A stretch of DNA of 64,000 nt from an uncultured Armatimonadota bacterium (GTDB lineage Bacteria > Armatimonadota > Armatimonadia > Armatimonadales > Armatimonadaceae): positions 19,854 to 83,853 of the forward strand of contig CAIVZM010000038.1 of assembly GCA_903910385.1 (NCBI GenBank), in the 5' to 3' direction. The notes beneath the pieces are model-generated. The model worked only from the letters and a program-made list of their open reading frames with translations, did no database searches and had not been told where the DNA came from. This document shows positions 17,395-25,883 of the stretch, piece by piece (positions within the stretch are counted from its first letter, which is position 1; each line of letters starts with the position of its first letter). Made by a program: the position numbers and the translations under genes.

Positions 17395-18873
17395 TTGACT
17401 CAGGGGACGATGAACGGAAAACAGGACGATTCCCGGCGTTATGTTGTGGTAGTGGGTGGCGGTCTTGCCGGGACAGCGGCGGCGACGATTCTGGCGGAAC
17501 AGGGCGTACACGTCACGGTTCTGGAACGCGAAAACTTTCTGGGCGGGCGGGCGGGCGCATGGACAGATACTCTGCAAGATGGCTCCGCTTTCGAGATGGA
17601 ACGCGGCTTTCATGCCTTTTTCCGCAACTACAAGAATCTGCGTTCACTGTTGCGCCGCATCGATCCCAAACTACGATTTTTGACGCGCCTGCACGACTAC
17701 CCCCTGCTCGGACCGAATGGTCAGTCGGAATCCTTCGCCCGGTTGCCTAAAATTCCGCCGTTCAATATTATCGAACTGGTGCGCCGCTCTCCTTCGATTC
17801 ATTTCCGCGATTTGATGAAAGCGGATCTGGATCGCACTAACGCGATGCTGGCATTCGACCCGGAACGGACTTATCAGGAAAGGGATGAAGAAACGGCGAA
17901 AGAATTCCTCGACGGTCTGAACTTCCCGCCTAAAGCGCGTCAGATGCTGTTCGATGTCTTCGCCCATTCGTTTTTCAATCCGGAGGAGCGGTATTCGGCG
18001 GCGGAACTGCTCGCCATGTTCCACTTTTACTTCACCCGAAACCCGGAAGGATTGGTCTTCGATGTCATGAACCAGCCGTTCAGCGTCGCCTTCTGGAAGC
18101 CGATGGAAAGCTATCTTCGGGATCGCGGCGTGGACATTTATCTCAATAGTGTCGCGGAGGTTATTGAAGCGCAGGGAAATCGATACGCCGTACGCTTCCG
18201 CCACGGAGACGAGTCAAATGTCCTCGAAGCGGATGCTGTCGTTCTGGCGGTAACGGCGCCGGGATTGAAGGCGCTGGTCGCCGCGTCGCCGTCTCTTTCC
18301 CCTCTGAAGCGATCCGTCGATTCTCTGGAGACGACCCTGCCTTTTGCGGTATGGCGCCTGTGGCTGGATCGTTTTTGTCATCCGCATCGTCCGCCGTTCG
18401 CCGGCACGACCGGGGTGGGTCTTCTGGAAAATATCTCGCTTTATGAGAAAATCGAGAGCGAAAGCAAACGCTGGTCGGCGGCGAATCACGGTAGCATCGT
18501 CGAACTCCATGCCTATGGGATTCCCGAATCACTGACGGAAGAGGAAATCAAACGCGATTTGCTTGCCGGGATGCATGCCGTCTACCCGGAAACCTGCGGC
18601 GCAACCATTCGAGAGGAGCGGTTCCTGCGACGACAGGACTGCCCCGCCTTCGCGCCCGGTTCACACGCCCATCGCCCCGGCGTTATCACTCCCCTGCCGA
18701 CCGTCGTTCTGGCGGGGGATTTCGTCAAGTTACCTTTTCCCAGCGCCTTGATGGAAAGAGCGACATCCTCCGGCTTCATTGCCGCCAACGCCCTGCTCGC
18801 CCGCTGGAAACTGCCCGAAACCCGGGTCGAACATGGCCCCACGCATGGCATCTTTGCCAGTCGCAAGCGGTAA
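17395..18873 (+). CDS. FAD-dependent carotenoid desaturase, CrtU/isorenieratene-synthase-like
   Basis: 492 residues. An N-terminal FAD-binding Rossmann motif (VVVVGGGLAGTAAATILAEQ) is followed by LGGRAGAW. The segment MERGFHAFFRNYKNLRSLLR matches the hallmark RGFHAFFRQYYNLR of CrtU, the enzyme that desaturates and methyl-shifts the beta-ring of carotene to make aromatic end groups. Near the C-terminus, VVLAGDFVKLPFPSALMERA is the second FAD motif, also as in CrtU. No other carotenoid gene is in the window. A general amine-oxidase/phytoene-desaturase-family role remains possible. Start TTG 17395 (GGTGA upstream) or ATG 17410; both keep the FAD motif. Confidence 0.75.
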   Translation: MTQGTMNGKQDDSRRYVVVVGGGLAGTAAATILAEQGVHVTVLERENFLGGRAGAWTDTLQDGSAFEMERGFHAFFRNYKNLRSLLRRIDPKLRFLTRLHDYPLLGPNGQSESFARLPKIPPFNIIELVRRSPSIHFRDLMKADLDRTNAMLAFDPERTYQERDEETAKEFLDGLNFPPKARQMLFDVFAHSFFNPEERYSAAELLAMFHFYFTRNPEGLVFDVMNQPFSVAFWKPMESYLRDRGVDIYLNSVAEVIEAQGNRYAVRFRHGDESNVLEADAVVLAVTAPGLKALVAASPSLSPLKRSVDSLETTLPFAVWRLWLDRFCHPHRPPFAGTTGVGLLENISLYEKIESESKRWSAANHGSIVELHAYGIPESLTEEEIKRDLLAGMHAVYPETCGATIREERFLRRQDCPAFAPGSHAHRPGVITPLPTVVLAGDFVKLPFPSALMERATSSGFIAANALLARWKLPETRVEHGPTHGIFASRKR

Positions 18874-18936
18874 CGCCTCTGCCCTATTTCGCTTCCAATG
18901 CGGTAAAGTAGAATTGGAGAAACCGACCTTACTCTT

Positions 18937-20043
18937 ATGCGAATCTTGCCAGTGTCCGCCGCCTTGAGCGCTCTTTTGCTTGTCCTTGTTCCCGTTGTCA
19001 TCGCGCCTGCGCAACCACCTGCGCCGTCTCCGGAAGACCTGCCGCTTGCCGGGTTACTCGACTCACGCGAAAAGCGCTTTAAAAATGTGCGGCAGATTAC
19101 GTTCGGCGGCGATAATGCGGAAGCGTACTGGAGTTTCGATAGCAAACGCCTGATTTTCCAGCACAGCGGCAGCGAAGGCGTTAAAGCCGACCAGATGTTC
19201 GTCATCAATGCCGATGGAACCGGGCGGAAATTGGTCAGCGATGGGCGCGGACGTTGTACGTGCGGCTACTTCCTGAAGAATAACCGCGAGATTATCTACG
19301 CCAGCACCACCGCCTACGGCGCAGAAATCCCTCCTCCGCCCGACCGTACGCACGGTTATGTCTGGGCGGTCTATCCGTATTACACCATCTTCCGCGCCAA
19401 TGCCGATGGAACCAATACCCGACCGCTTTTCCCCAAAAACGCCGGGCCGGGCATCCTCACGGGCTACAACGCCGAATCTACCGTCTCCCCAGATGGTAAG
19501 CGCATCATTTTCACCTCCGATAAAGACGGCGACCTCGAACTCTATTCCATGAACACGGATGGCGGCGATGTGAAACGACTGACCCACCGCACTGGGTATG
19601 ATGGCGGCGCCTACTTCTCCCCGGACAGTAAGCGCATTGTCTGGCGAGCGGGACTGCCCAAAGATGAGGCGGAAGCGGCGGAGTATAAACGTCTGTTGAA
19701 GATGGGACTGGTGCGCCCCTCGCGTATGGAAATCTGGGTGGCGGACGCCGACGGTTCCAACGCCCGACAGGTAACTAACAACGGCGCGGCGAACTTCGCC
19801 CCCTTCTTCACGCCGGATGGCAAGCGCATCATCTTCGCCAGCAACCATGAGGACAAACGAGGGCGCAAATTCGAAACTTACCTGATCAATGTGGATGGCT
19901 CCGGGTTAGAGAGGGTGACCTACGGCAACCAGTTCGACTCGTTCCCGATGTTCTCCCCGGACGGCAAGCGCATCGCCTGGGCTTCCAACCGTAACGGCAA
20001 AAACCACGAAACCAATATCTTTGTCGCCGACTGGGTTCCCTGA
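18937..20043 (+). CDS. Secreted TolB-like (PD40) beta-propeller protein
   Basis: 368 residues. A signal peptide (MRILPVSAALSALLLVLVPV) is followed by a propeller built from repeated blades such as YFSPDSKRIVWRAG, FFTPDGKRIIFASN and MFSPDGKRIAWASNRNG. It resembles the C-terminal propeller of TolB but lacks TolB's N-terminal domain. It is probably periplasmic or surface-exposed, with unknown partners. The conserved KNVRQITFGGDNAEAYWS start of the propeller occurs in many bacterial PD40 proteins. The next gene begins 70 bp downstream on the same strand. Confidence 0.85.
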   Translation: MRILPVSAALSALLLVLVPVVIAPAQPPAPSPEDLPLAGLLDSREKRFKNVRQITFGGDNAEAYWSFDSKRLIFQHSGSEGVKADQMFVINADGTGRKLVSDGRGRCTCGYFLKNNREIIYASTTAYGAEIPPPPDRTHGYVWAVYPYYTIFRANADGTNTRPLFPKNAGPGILTGYNAESTVSPDGKRIIFTSDKDGDLELYSMNTDGGDVKRLTHRTGYDGGAYFSPDSKRIVWRAGLPKDEAEAAEYKRLLKMGLVRPSRMEIWVADADGSNARQVTNNGAANFAPFFTPDGKRIIFASNHEDKRGRKFETYLINVDGSGLERVTYGNQFDSFPMFSPDGKRIAWASNRNGKNHETNIFVADWVP

Positions 20044-20113
20044 CCCCGCCACGAACCCGAATATTCACCCCCTGACCGCAGGGATACAGCACAGAAACAG
20101 GAGAGATAAATCG

Positions 20114-20458
20114 ATGGATTCGATCAAAAGAATGAGCGGCGCCTTCGGGATACTGCTGATGATTGTCGCAGTTCTACTGCTGATCCCGACCTATCTGGTA
20201 TCCACTACCGATCTCCAGAAGAATATAACCTACGACGGTTGGGGGCGCATGCAGTTTCCCGCTCCCGCGATTCTCACCGAAATCACCGGCGGCGCATGGA
20301 AGCATTGGGCGGGCGGTTTCTGGTTTGTAATAGATACGCTTATCTTCTGGATACTGGCGGGAACCGGGTTCAACTTCTACAACAAAATATTAAAAGGCGT
20401 TCACCGCAACGACGACTACGAACTGTACCAATCCGACTACTGGCGTCATGGTCGGTGA
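20114..20458 (+). CDS. Small two-helix membrane protein at the island's left border
   Basis: 114 residues from ATG 20114 (CAGGAGAG upstream; a longer frame lacks a binding site). One hydrophobic helix near the start (GILLMIVAVLLLIPTYLV) and one in the second half (FWFVIDTLIFWILAGTGF). The C-terminus ends YELYQSDYWRHGR. The codons for QSDYWR lie in the 19-bp sequence repeated at 27156. No family recognised. It lies 70 bp after the TolB-like gene and may be in its operon. Confidence 0.65.
   Translation: MDSIKRMSGAFGILLMIVAVLLLIPTYLVSTTDLQKNITYDGWGRMQFPAPAILTEITGGAWKHWAGGFWFVIDTLIFWILAGTGFNFYNKILKGVHRNDDYELYQSDYWRHGR
20429..20447. repeat. 19-bp direct repeat, left copy
   Basis: CAATCCGACTACTGGCGTC, identical to 27156-27174. 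It lies in the last codons of the 20114 gene. The two copies bracket the YD-repeat island, like the ends of an element integrated at the 3' end of a gene. Confidence 0.7.
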
Positions 20459-20492
20459 GATAGTCGCTCTTGAATCTCTTCAAAATTAACTA

Positions 20493-20521
20493 TTGACAAC
20501 ACAATAAAAGCCGGGTATATT
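20493..20521 (+). promoter_or_regulatory. Strong sigma-70-type promoter of the YD-repeat gene
   Basis: TTGACA at 20493-20498, exactly 17 nt, TATATT at 20516-20521. It lies just inside the island and gives an mRNA leader of roughly 85 nt before ATG 20614. Confidence 0.8.
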
Positions 20522-20613
20522 TCAGGCATAGGTTGATTGGTATAACCCGCTTTTGCGATGTTGCCCAATCCAGTATAAAGATGCGCCTTACCTGCGCAAC
20601 GAGGGAAGACACA

Positions 20614-23600
20614 ATGAAGAAGGAACGCATTGAGGCAGGAGCCGACGAAGGTCTGTCCAACGTAGAAAAGACATCCGAGGAGATACTCCACGAATCCCGT
20701 CGACGATTTTTGAAACAGGCAGTGACAGCGGGAGTTACCGCCGCCCTTTTGCCGGGCCTTTCCTTAGGAAAGGCGTTTGCAGCGGGAAGACCTATTCCCC
20801 CCGCGCCCGGCGCTCCCCTGCCGTGGCAGATAGGCGAGAATGTGTATTCCGGTATCCTTAACGTCGCTACAGGGAACTACCAACTCACTCAGCCGATTTG
20901 CGGGTGGGCGGGAATCGGCGGCGGGATAGCGCTGAGCCTGTACTTCAACAGCCAGAGCTCCCGTACGGACACGCCGCTTGGCTCCAAATGGAGCCATAGT
21001 TTCTCTCTCCGCATTATCGGGACCAGTCCCGCCATTGTGGTCGCCGGAGATGGAACGGAAACGAAGTTCACTCTGTCCGGTAACGCTTATACCGCCCCTG
21101 CCGGAATTTATGACCGCCTCGTCCGTAACGCCGACAATACCTGGACATTGACCAGAAAAGGCGGCTATCAGGTCTACCGCTTCAACGCCAGCGGCGTCCT
21201 GACCACCATTACCGACAATAACAATAATGTCACAACCTGCGCCTACAGCGGGAGGCAATTGGCAGCCGTCACTGACCCGACCGGACGCGCCCTCACGTTT
21301 GGATATACCGGCGGCAAACTGACCTCAATCACCGATTTTGAAAGCCGCGTCTGGACTCTGACCTATACAGGCAGTCAACTTACGCAAGTCTCCGACCCGG
21401 TTCTTTCGGGCGTGACCTACCGGACAGCGTTCGCCTACACGAGCGGCAACGTCACTGGCGTCACCAATCGCCTGAACAAGACGTGGGCGTTCACGTACGG
21501 GTCGGTCAATGATCTGATTACCATGACCGATCCGGACGGTAAAATCTGGAATTATTCTCTGACAATTCCGAGCGCCGGAGCCGGAGCGCGTACCGCTCTT
21601 CCCACCGACCCCTGGCCCAGCGATGTGGTCGCCGTCGGCGGCGTGACCGACCCGACGAATGTGGTCGTGCAATACGGATTCGACAGCGCCGCCCGCGTCA
21701 GCGCGATTCGCGGCGCGACCGACAACCGGGCGGTTTATTCTTACAACAGCGCAAACAACCGCCTTTCCCTGCAAACCGATAGCGGCGCAACCTGGAACTG
21801 GTCGTATGACACGCAGGGTAACCCACTTCAAGCCTCCGACCCGCTGGGTAAAATCACCCAGATGACCTATGACAGCGCCAGTCGTCCGCTGACCGTCAAA
21901 GACCCACTGAACAACACAACCACTTATCAGTATGACACAGCAGGCAATCGGACGCAAGTAATAGACCCTCTCGGAAATGCCACTATCACCGCTTACAATA
22001 CGGTCGGTCTTACAACTCAAATCACAGACGCTCGCGGCAAAAATACGCAATTCCTTTACGATGCCTACGGGAATCAAACGCGCATCACTGACCCTTTGGG
22101 TAATCAGATTAACTTTCAGTTCCAGAATGGCAACGCCGACCGCGTATCCCGCCGCACGGACGCGATGGGTCGCATCACCGACTACAATTACGATGCGTGG
22201 GGGCGCCAGACGGGCATTCGCTACGTTACGACAGGTAATCCATCCATTCTCTCCACTTATGACGCCGAAGGTCGACTGACGCAAAGCGTAGACGGCACGG
22301 GAACGCGCACCTACTCCTACGATGCTTGGAGTCGTCGGATCAGCATGACCGACCCGATGGGTAACACACAAGCCACCTACGACAACGCTGGACGATTGAA
22401 AACGCAAACGGATGTAGCGGGCCGCACCCACACCTATGGCTATGACAATTACCAGCGCCTTGCCTCCGTCAGCGATGGTTCACAGACCGTGCAGTATACC
22501 TATACTCCTGACAACAAGGTAGCAACTTGCCTGTACCCCAATGGAACCCGCGCCGATTACGCTTATGATCTTGTAGGTCGTCCGACCGCCATCGTTCATA
22601 AACGCGTCTCGAATAACAGCGTCATAGTCGGCTACGCCGCCGCTTATGATAACGCTGGTCGCGTTATGCAAGTCACCGAAACTCCGAGCGGAGCCGTTAC
22701 TACCTACCAATATGACAATGCAGGACGTCTGCTACGAGAAGAGCGCACGATTGACCCTCCGTACTTAGGTGTCTATACTTATAACGCCAAAGGCAATCGC
22801 CTTACCGCCCTCCGCTCTGAAAATGGTATTGTGTCGCATAACGGAACTTATTCTTACGATGACGCTTCTCGATTAATTCAGGTGGTTGACCTTGCCATTG
22901 GAGTGACTGACCTCTACACATGGAACAGCGATGGTACACTCGCCGCTTATCCTGGCTCAGGCTACATTCGCCGCCTTTCCTATAATGAAGAAGGTCATCT
23001 GACCGCCATCAATCGTGATTACGGCGGGGGAAACATCCAACTCGGCTATGAGTATGGCTATGCCGCTGATGGTGGACGACGTTGGGGCAAAGATTACAGC
23101 GCTAACCAGTGGACTTGGTACCCATGTGGCGTCTCTTGCTCTGGCGGTGAGTTAGTCGAGTTGCAAAAACCGCTAAACGGGGGAACATGGCAAATATCGG
23201 TTCTTTATGAGAGCATAGGGCGCCAACCTATTATTCGGAATGGTACAAGCCTTCACACAGATATTTCTGGGGCTGTGACTATGATGTATGATAGCAACAA
23301 TGTTTCGACCGTAGTTTACGACAGCTTTGGGTTATCCAGATACGCTACGGGGAATCCCGGTAATCAGCGTAACCAATGGGGCCGCGAAGCGGCGGAAGGG
23401 TTGTATTACGGATCAACTTCGTATTACCTACCACAAACGGCAACAACATTGAACCAAGTCACGCCACAGCAACAGCAGTATCCCTATAAAAGGAACTGCG
23501 CAACTGTTCTGAGCACATGTATGACCAACGCATCAACCGCCAACACCAATTGCGTTGGCGCAGTCCAGATATGGGTCATGGGATGCCTTGCTATCTGCTT

Positions 23601-23757
23601 GCGTTTCAAGGAACCTAGGGCATTTGCGGCGTGCAGCGCTGGGTGTGCCGCGACTGGTCTGCTCTTTTTGGGCTACTGCCAATATAGGTACTATACGGAT
23701 CAAGCCGCCTGCCGTGAAGCCTACTGGATATGTGTGAAGAACGGCGGAACCCCATAG
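20614..23757 (+). CDS. Tat-exported YD-repeat (Rhs-like) protein with cysteine-rich C-terminal tip
   Basis: 1047 residues from ATG 20614 (GAGGGA 8 nt upstream). A twin-arginine signal comes first (ESRRRFLKQAVTAGVTAALL, then KAFAAG). It is followed by an N-terminal DUF6531/RhsA-like beta region (GENVYSGILNVATGNYQLTQ) and about 20 YD repeats (YDSASRPLTVKDPL, YDAWGRQTGIRY, YDNAGRLLREER and others) that would form a hollow shell. The Rhs core-ending motif is degenerate: WGREAAEGLYYGSTSYYLP instead of DPxGLxxxRxRYYDP. The last 87 residues are a variable tip with 10 Cys and hydrophobic patches (WVMGCLAIC, AACSAGCAATGLLFLGYC), probably the effector. Tat export of an Rhs-type protein is unusual. No T6SS genes are in the window. 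Confidence 0.88.
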   Translation: MKKERIEAGADEGLSNVEKTSEEILHESRRRFLKQAVTAGVTAALLPGLSLGKAFAAGRPIPPAPGAPLPWQIGENVYSGILNVATGNYQLTQPICGWAGIGGGIALSLYFNSQSSRTDTPLGSKWSHSFSLRIIGTSPAIVVAGDGTETKFTLSGNAYTAPAGIYDRLVRNADNTWTLTRKGGYQVYRFNASGVLTTITDNNNNVTTCAYSGRQLAAVTDPTGRALTFGYTGGKLTSITDFESRVWTLTYTGSQLTQVSDPVLSGVTYRTAFAYTSGNVTGVTNRLNKTWAFTYGSVNDLITMTDPDGKIWNYSLTIPSAGAGARTALPTDPWPSDVVAVGGVTDPTNVVVQYGFDSAARVSAIRGATDNRAVYSYNSANNRLSLQTDSGATWNWSYDTQGNPLQASDPLGKITQMTYDSASRPLTVKDPLNNTTTYQYDTAGNRTQVIDPLGNATITAYNTVGLTTQITDARGKNTQFLYDAYGNQTRITDPLGNQINFQFQNGNADRVSRRTDAMGRITDYNYDAWGRQTGIRYVTTGNPSILSTYDAEGRLTQSVDGTGTRTYSYDAWSRRISMTDPMGNTQATYDNAGRLKTQTDVAGRTHTYGYDNYQRLASVSDGSQTVQYTYTPDNKVATCLYPNGTRADYAYDLVGRPTAIVHKRVSNNSVIVGYAAAYDNAGRVMQVTETPSGAVTTYQYDNAGRLLREERTIDPPYLGVYTYNAKGNRLTALRSENGIVSHNGTYSYDDASRLIQVVDLAIGVTDLYTWNSDGTLAAYPGSGYIRRLSYNEEGHLTAINRDYGGGNIQLGYEYGYAADGGRRWGKDYSANQWTWYPCGVSCSGGELVELQKPLNGGTWQISVLYESIGRQPIIRNGTSLHTDISGAVTMMYDSNNVSTVVYDSFGLSRYATGNPGNQRNQWGREAAEGLYYGSTSYYLPQTATTLNQVTPQQQQYPYKRNCATVLSTCMTNASTANTNCVGAVQIWVMGCLAICLRFKEPRAFAACSAGCAATGLLFLGYCQYRYYTDQAACREAYWICVKNGGTP

Positions 23758-23775
23758 CAAGCGATCTTCCCTCTG

Positions 23776-23810
23776 CCCGTATGTTCGAGACAAGTCTATA
23801 ATCATACGGG
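23776..23810. terminator. Hairpin after the YD-repeat gene
   Basis: CCCGTATG / CATACGGG 8-bp inverted repeat with a 19-nt loop, 19 bp past the stop. A TATAAT (23797-23802) lies in the loop and right arm and might instead serve the small gene at 23890. Confidence 0.45.
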
Positions 23811-23889
23811 TGGGCTTGCCACACATGACCAACATCCGTGTATCCTATGCCTGTTTGCCAGTATTATGGATAACAAAGGACGAAAAACA

Positions 23890-24135
23890 ATGTTTTCTCT
23901 GACACCGATTGCCATTAATGCCGTAGTCGTCGTAGTGACTGCTGTATTCATTGTGACGAACTATCTTCGTGGCAATAACAGAGCCGTGATGACAATGTTT
24001 TGTTGCTTATTGTTCGAGATAGGATCGGTTTTCTTAACATTCACCTCAACAACCAGAGCGGCAAACGAGGTAATCTCGGCGCTAACTAACTCGGTGGAAC
24101 AGTGTGAGTCGAATGGGAGCGCTAAACTTCATTAA
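23890..24135 (+). CDS. Small two-helix membrane protein
   Basis: 81 residues from ATG 23890, with AAAGGA upstream (ATG 23866 has none). Two hydrophobic stretches: AINAVVVVVTAVFIVTNYL and VMTMFCCLLFEIGSVFLTF. It is the first gene after the YD-repeat protein, the usual position for an immunity protein, and membrane immunity proteins suit membrane-active tips. This role is inferred only from position and topology. Confidence 0.55.
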   Translation: MFSLTPIAINAVVVVVTAVFIVTNYLRGNNRAVMTMFCCLLFEIGSVFLTFTSTTRAANEVISALTNSVEQCESNGSAKLH

Positions 24136-24233
24136 CTAACAATACATCTGCTCCTGTTGTTCACCCATGTTACACGCTCGCATATGGATTCTTGAGCGTA
24201 TATACTCTCAAAAATACGGCTCACAGCATATTT

Positions 24234-24262
24234 ATAACAAAGTAATAGCTATGCAATATAAT
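24234..24262 (+). repeat. 29-bp leader repeat, copy 1
   Basis: Matches 24954-24982 at 25 of 29 positions (hand count), both centred on ATAACAAAGTAAT..CTATG. In copy 2 the ATG starts or lies next to the start of an exported protein. In copy 1 the reading is lost within a few codons and the sequence passes into the orphan tip fragment. Confidence 0.6.
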
Positions 24263-24438
24263 TCGGCTGTGTCGCTGGCTGTTGGGCGGCTGCCGCCGCT
24301 ATATGCGCCGCTATCATCGGAGCCTGCTGGTTAGGTTACGTCGCATGGAGGTTGTACTGTGACATATACCATAGAGACTGCTCTAAACGTCGGGGAGAAG
24401 CTGTGCGCTGGCAATTAAACCCACGAGAAGCCACGTAG
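24262..24438 (+). pseudogene. Displaced cysteine-rich tip (YD-repeat C-terminus remnant)
   Basis: The frame from 24262 to the TAG at 24436-24438 encodes FGCVAGCWAAAAAICAAIIG, then ACWLGYVAWRLYCDIYHRDC and a basic tail. It has no start codon and a stop lies just before it. It matches the pattern of the intact protein's tip (GCLAIC..ACSAGCAATGLLFLGYCQYRYYTDQAAC): Cys-x3-Cys, a hydrophobic stretch, G-Y, then C-x-(Y)-x-(Y). It is best read as an orphan tip left by recombination, as found downstream of Rhs genes. Confidence 0.6.
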
Positions 24439-24450
24439 ACTAAGAACGGT

Positions 24451-24480
24451 AGGTCGCCAGTTCCTTACGATAGGCGACCT
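24451..24480. terminator. Hairpin after the orphan tip
   Basis: AGGTCGCC / GGCGACCT 8-bp inverted repeat with a 14-nt loop, 12 bp after the orphan tip's stop. It is plausibly the original terminator of the gene the tip came from. Confidence 0.5.
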
Positions 24481-24577
24481 GCCTTTAGACACTTACCGGA
24501 ATCATCTTCCAATAAACTTCTAGGTTCTGTAATTTTGGACTTAGAGCTGAACCCGAGCATCAGCAAGGCGACCATTT

Positions 24578-24847
24578 ATGTCAAAGATATTGTTTGTGAC
24601 AATCATATTAGCTATAGTAGCAGTTACGGCTGATTTTCTGTTAAAGAAGAACCTTACCGCTGTTACGGTTATTCATGTCGTAAATCTTGGTTTTTGTTGC
24701 ATAGCGCTGGCGCCATACATCTGGACAGCTTTTTACAACGATAAAAACCTATTCTCGTTAACTGACACGCGGCTCTTAATTTTTGCAGGAACTTTCTTAC
24801 TTCTACACTCTATTGTCGGCTTAGTGCGGATGTTTAGCAGGATATGA
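24578..24847 (+). CDS. Small membrane protein, paralogue of the fragment at 26626
   Basis: 89 residues, ATG 24578 with AAGGCGA upstream. Hydrophobic helices: ILFVTIILAIVAVTADFLL, IHVVNLGFCCIALAPYIW and LLIFAGTFLLLHSIVGLV. The start and about 33 bp before it are repeated at 26589-26690, where the copy is truncated. Probable three-helix inner-membrane protein; unknown function, candidate immunity protein by position. Confidence 0.6.
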   Translation: MSKILFVTIILAIVAVTADFLLKKNLTAVTVIHVVNLGFCCIALAPYIWTAFYNDKNLFSLTDTRLLIFAGTFLLLHSIVGLVRMFSRI

Positions 24848-24953
24848 CGTTACCATAAACTTACCGGATGAATGACGCTACTAAAACGGGGGGCTAATAC
24901 GGATTCATTTCGTGTGATAAACCTAAATCATTTGTCAGATTCAATTTCTGTTC

Positions 24954-24982
24954 ATAACAAAGTAATGTCTATGGAATATCAT
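24954..24982 (+). repeat. 29-bp leader repeat, copy 2
   Basis: Second copy of the leader sequence at 24234-24262. It spans the start region of the exported protein gene below. The ATG conserved in both copies is the one at 24971. Confidence 0.6.
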
Positions 24983-25702
24983 AACGCTTCGCGTCCGCTC
25001 GTTGTAGCGCTGACGTGTTTTCTTGTCTTGTTTCCTTATATTGCGTATTGCGCCCCCCCAAAAACGGAAAACGCACAAGAGGCACTGACGGAAATGGTAG
25101 CGTCCTATGCTACGCTGAAAACCCTACGCCTTGAAGCGAGCGCCTATAAAAATGACAGAATGGTCTCGACGAGCGCCATTACCTACGTCAGCCCGAACCG
25201 GCTCCGGATTGAGACGACGCGCCAAAATCAAAAGAGAGTCGTAATCTATAACGGAGAGAAAATTGGCGTAATGGATGCGGACGGAAATCTGCTTAAAAAT
25301 CTTGTTGCAAACCCTGATGCCATGTTGGCGCGATCTGAAACATTCGACACCGCAGATGCCAAATATGTCATGCTAAATTTCCTTCTCAGCGGAAACGAAA
25401 TGACACATGAAGTTCCAGAAGCCTCTCGCCGAATACGTTTCGGCGCTACAAAAATGGTTGAAGGCGCCCCCGTTCGTGAGATTATTATCGATATTGATGT
25501 CGAGGGTGACAAAAGCCGAATCATTTACGGCATTGGGATGAGCGACTACTTGTTGCGCTACTGTATTATTTCTTCGCCTCAAGACAAAGAGCATTCGTAC
25601 AAGGAATTGTATTCCTCGGTTGTAGCTAATAGAAAGGCGCCAGAATCCGCCTTTGTGATTACGCCTACTTATCTGCCGGACGCGCTACTACCGCAAGAAT
25701 AG
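24965..25702 (+). CDS. Exported LolA/DUF2092-like protein
   Basis: 245 residues from ATG 24965; ATG 24971 is equally good and is the one conserved in the leader repeat. No start in this stretch has a clear ribosome binding site. A signal peptide (PLVVALTCFLVLFPYIAYCA, cut before PPKTEN) is followed by a beta-rich domain. ALTEMVASYATLKTLRLEAS, YVSPNRLRIET, VVIYNGEKIGVMD and VEGAPVREIIIDIDVEGDKS resemble the half-barrel of LolA/DUF2092 periplasmic proteins. Such proteins bind lipids or lipoproteins. It sits in the YD-repeat island; a role in immunity or delivery would be speculation. Confidence 0.65.
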   Translation: MSMEYHNASRPLVVALTCFLVLFPYIAYCAPPKTENAQEALTEMVASYATLKTLRLEASAYKNDRMVSTSAITYVSPNRLRIETTRQNQKRVVIYNGEKIGVMDADGNLLKNLVANPDAMLARSETFDTADAKYVMLNFLLSGNEMTHEVPEASRRIRFGATKMVEGAPVREIIIDIDVEGDKSRIIYGIGMSDYLLRYCIISSPQDKEHSYKELYSSVVANRKAPESAFVITPTYLPDALLPQE

Positions 25703-25800
25703 TTGCGCCGAGGATTGCGGTCACGGGTTGGAGGGGTTGACCGATAGTATGGACTTCATTGAGGTTGGCGTTACCGGGGACGCCTCAGGGAAAATTATAT

Positions 25801-25883
25801 GGTGTGGCACGCTATACTCAAAAGGAAAGACTATGAAAACAACGATGACAAAGTTTCCTTATGCCAGGGCGCTTCGTATTATG
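25801..25883 (+). repeat. 83-bp duplication, intact copy
   Basis: Covers the promoter -10 (TATACT at 25813), ribosome binding site and first 17 codons of the next gene. Repeated at 27233-27315 with 9 mismatches by hand count (about 89% identity). In the second copy the -10 is altered to TGCACT. Confidence 0.85.
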
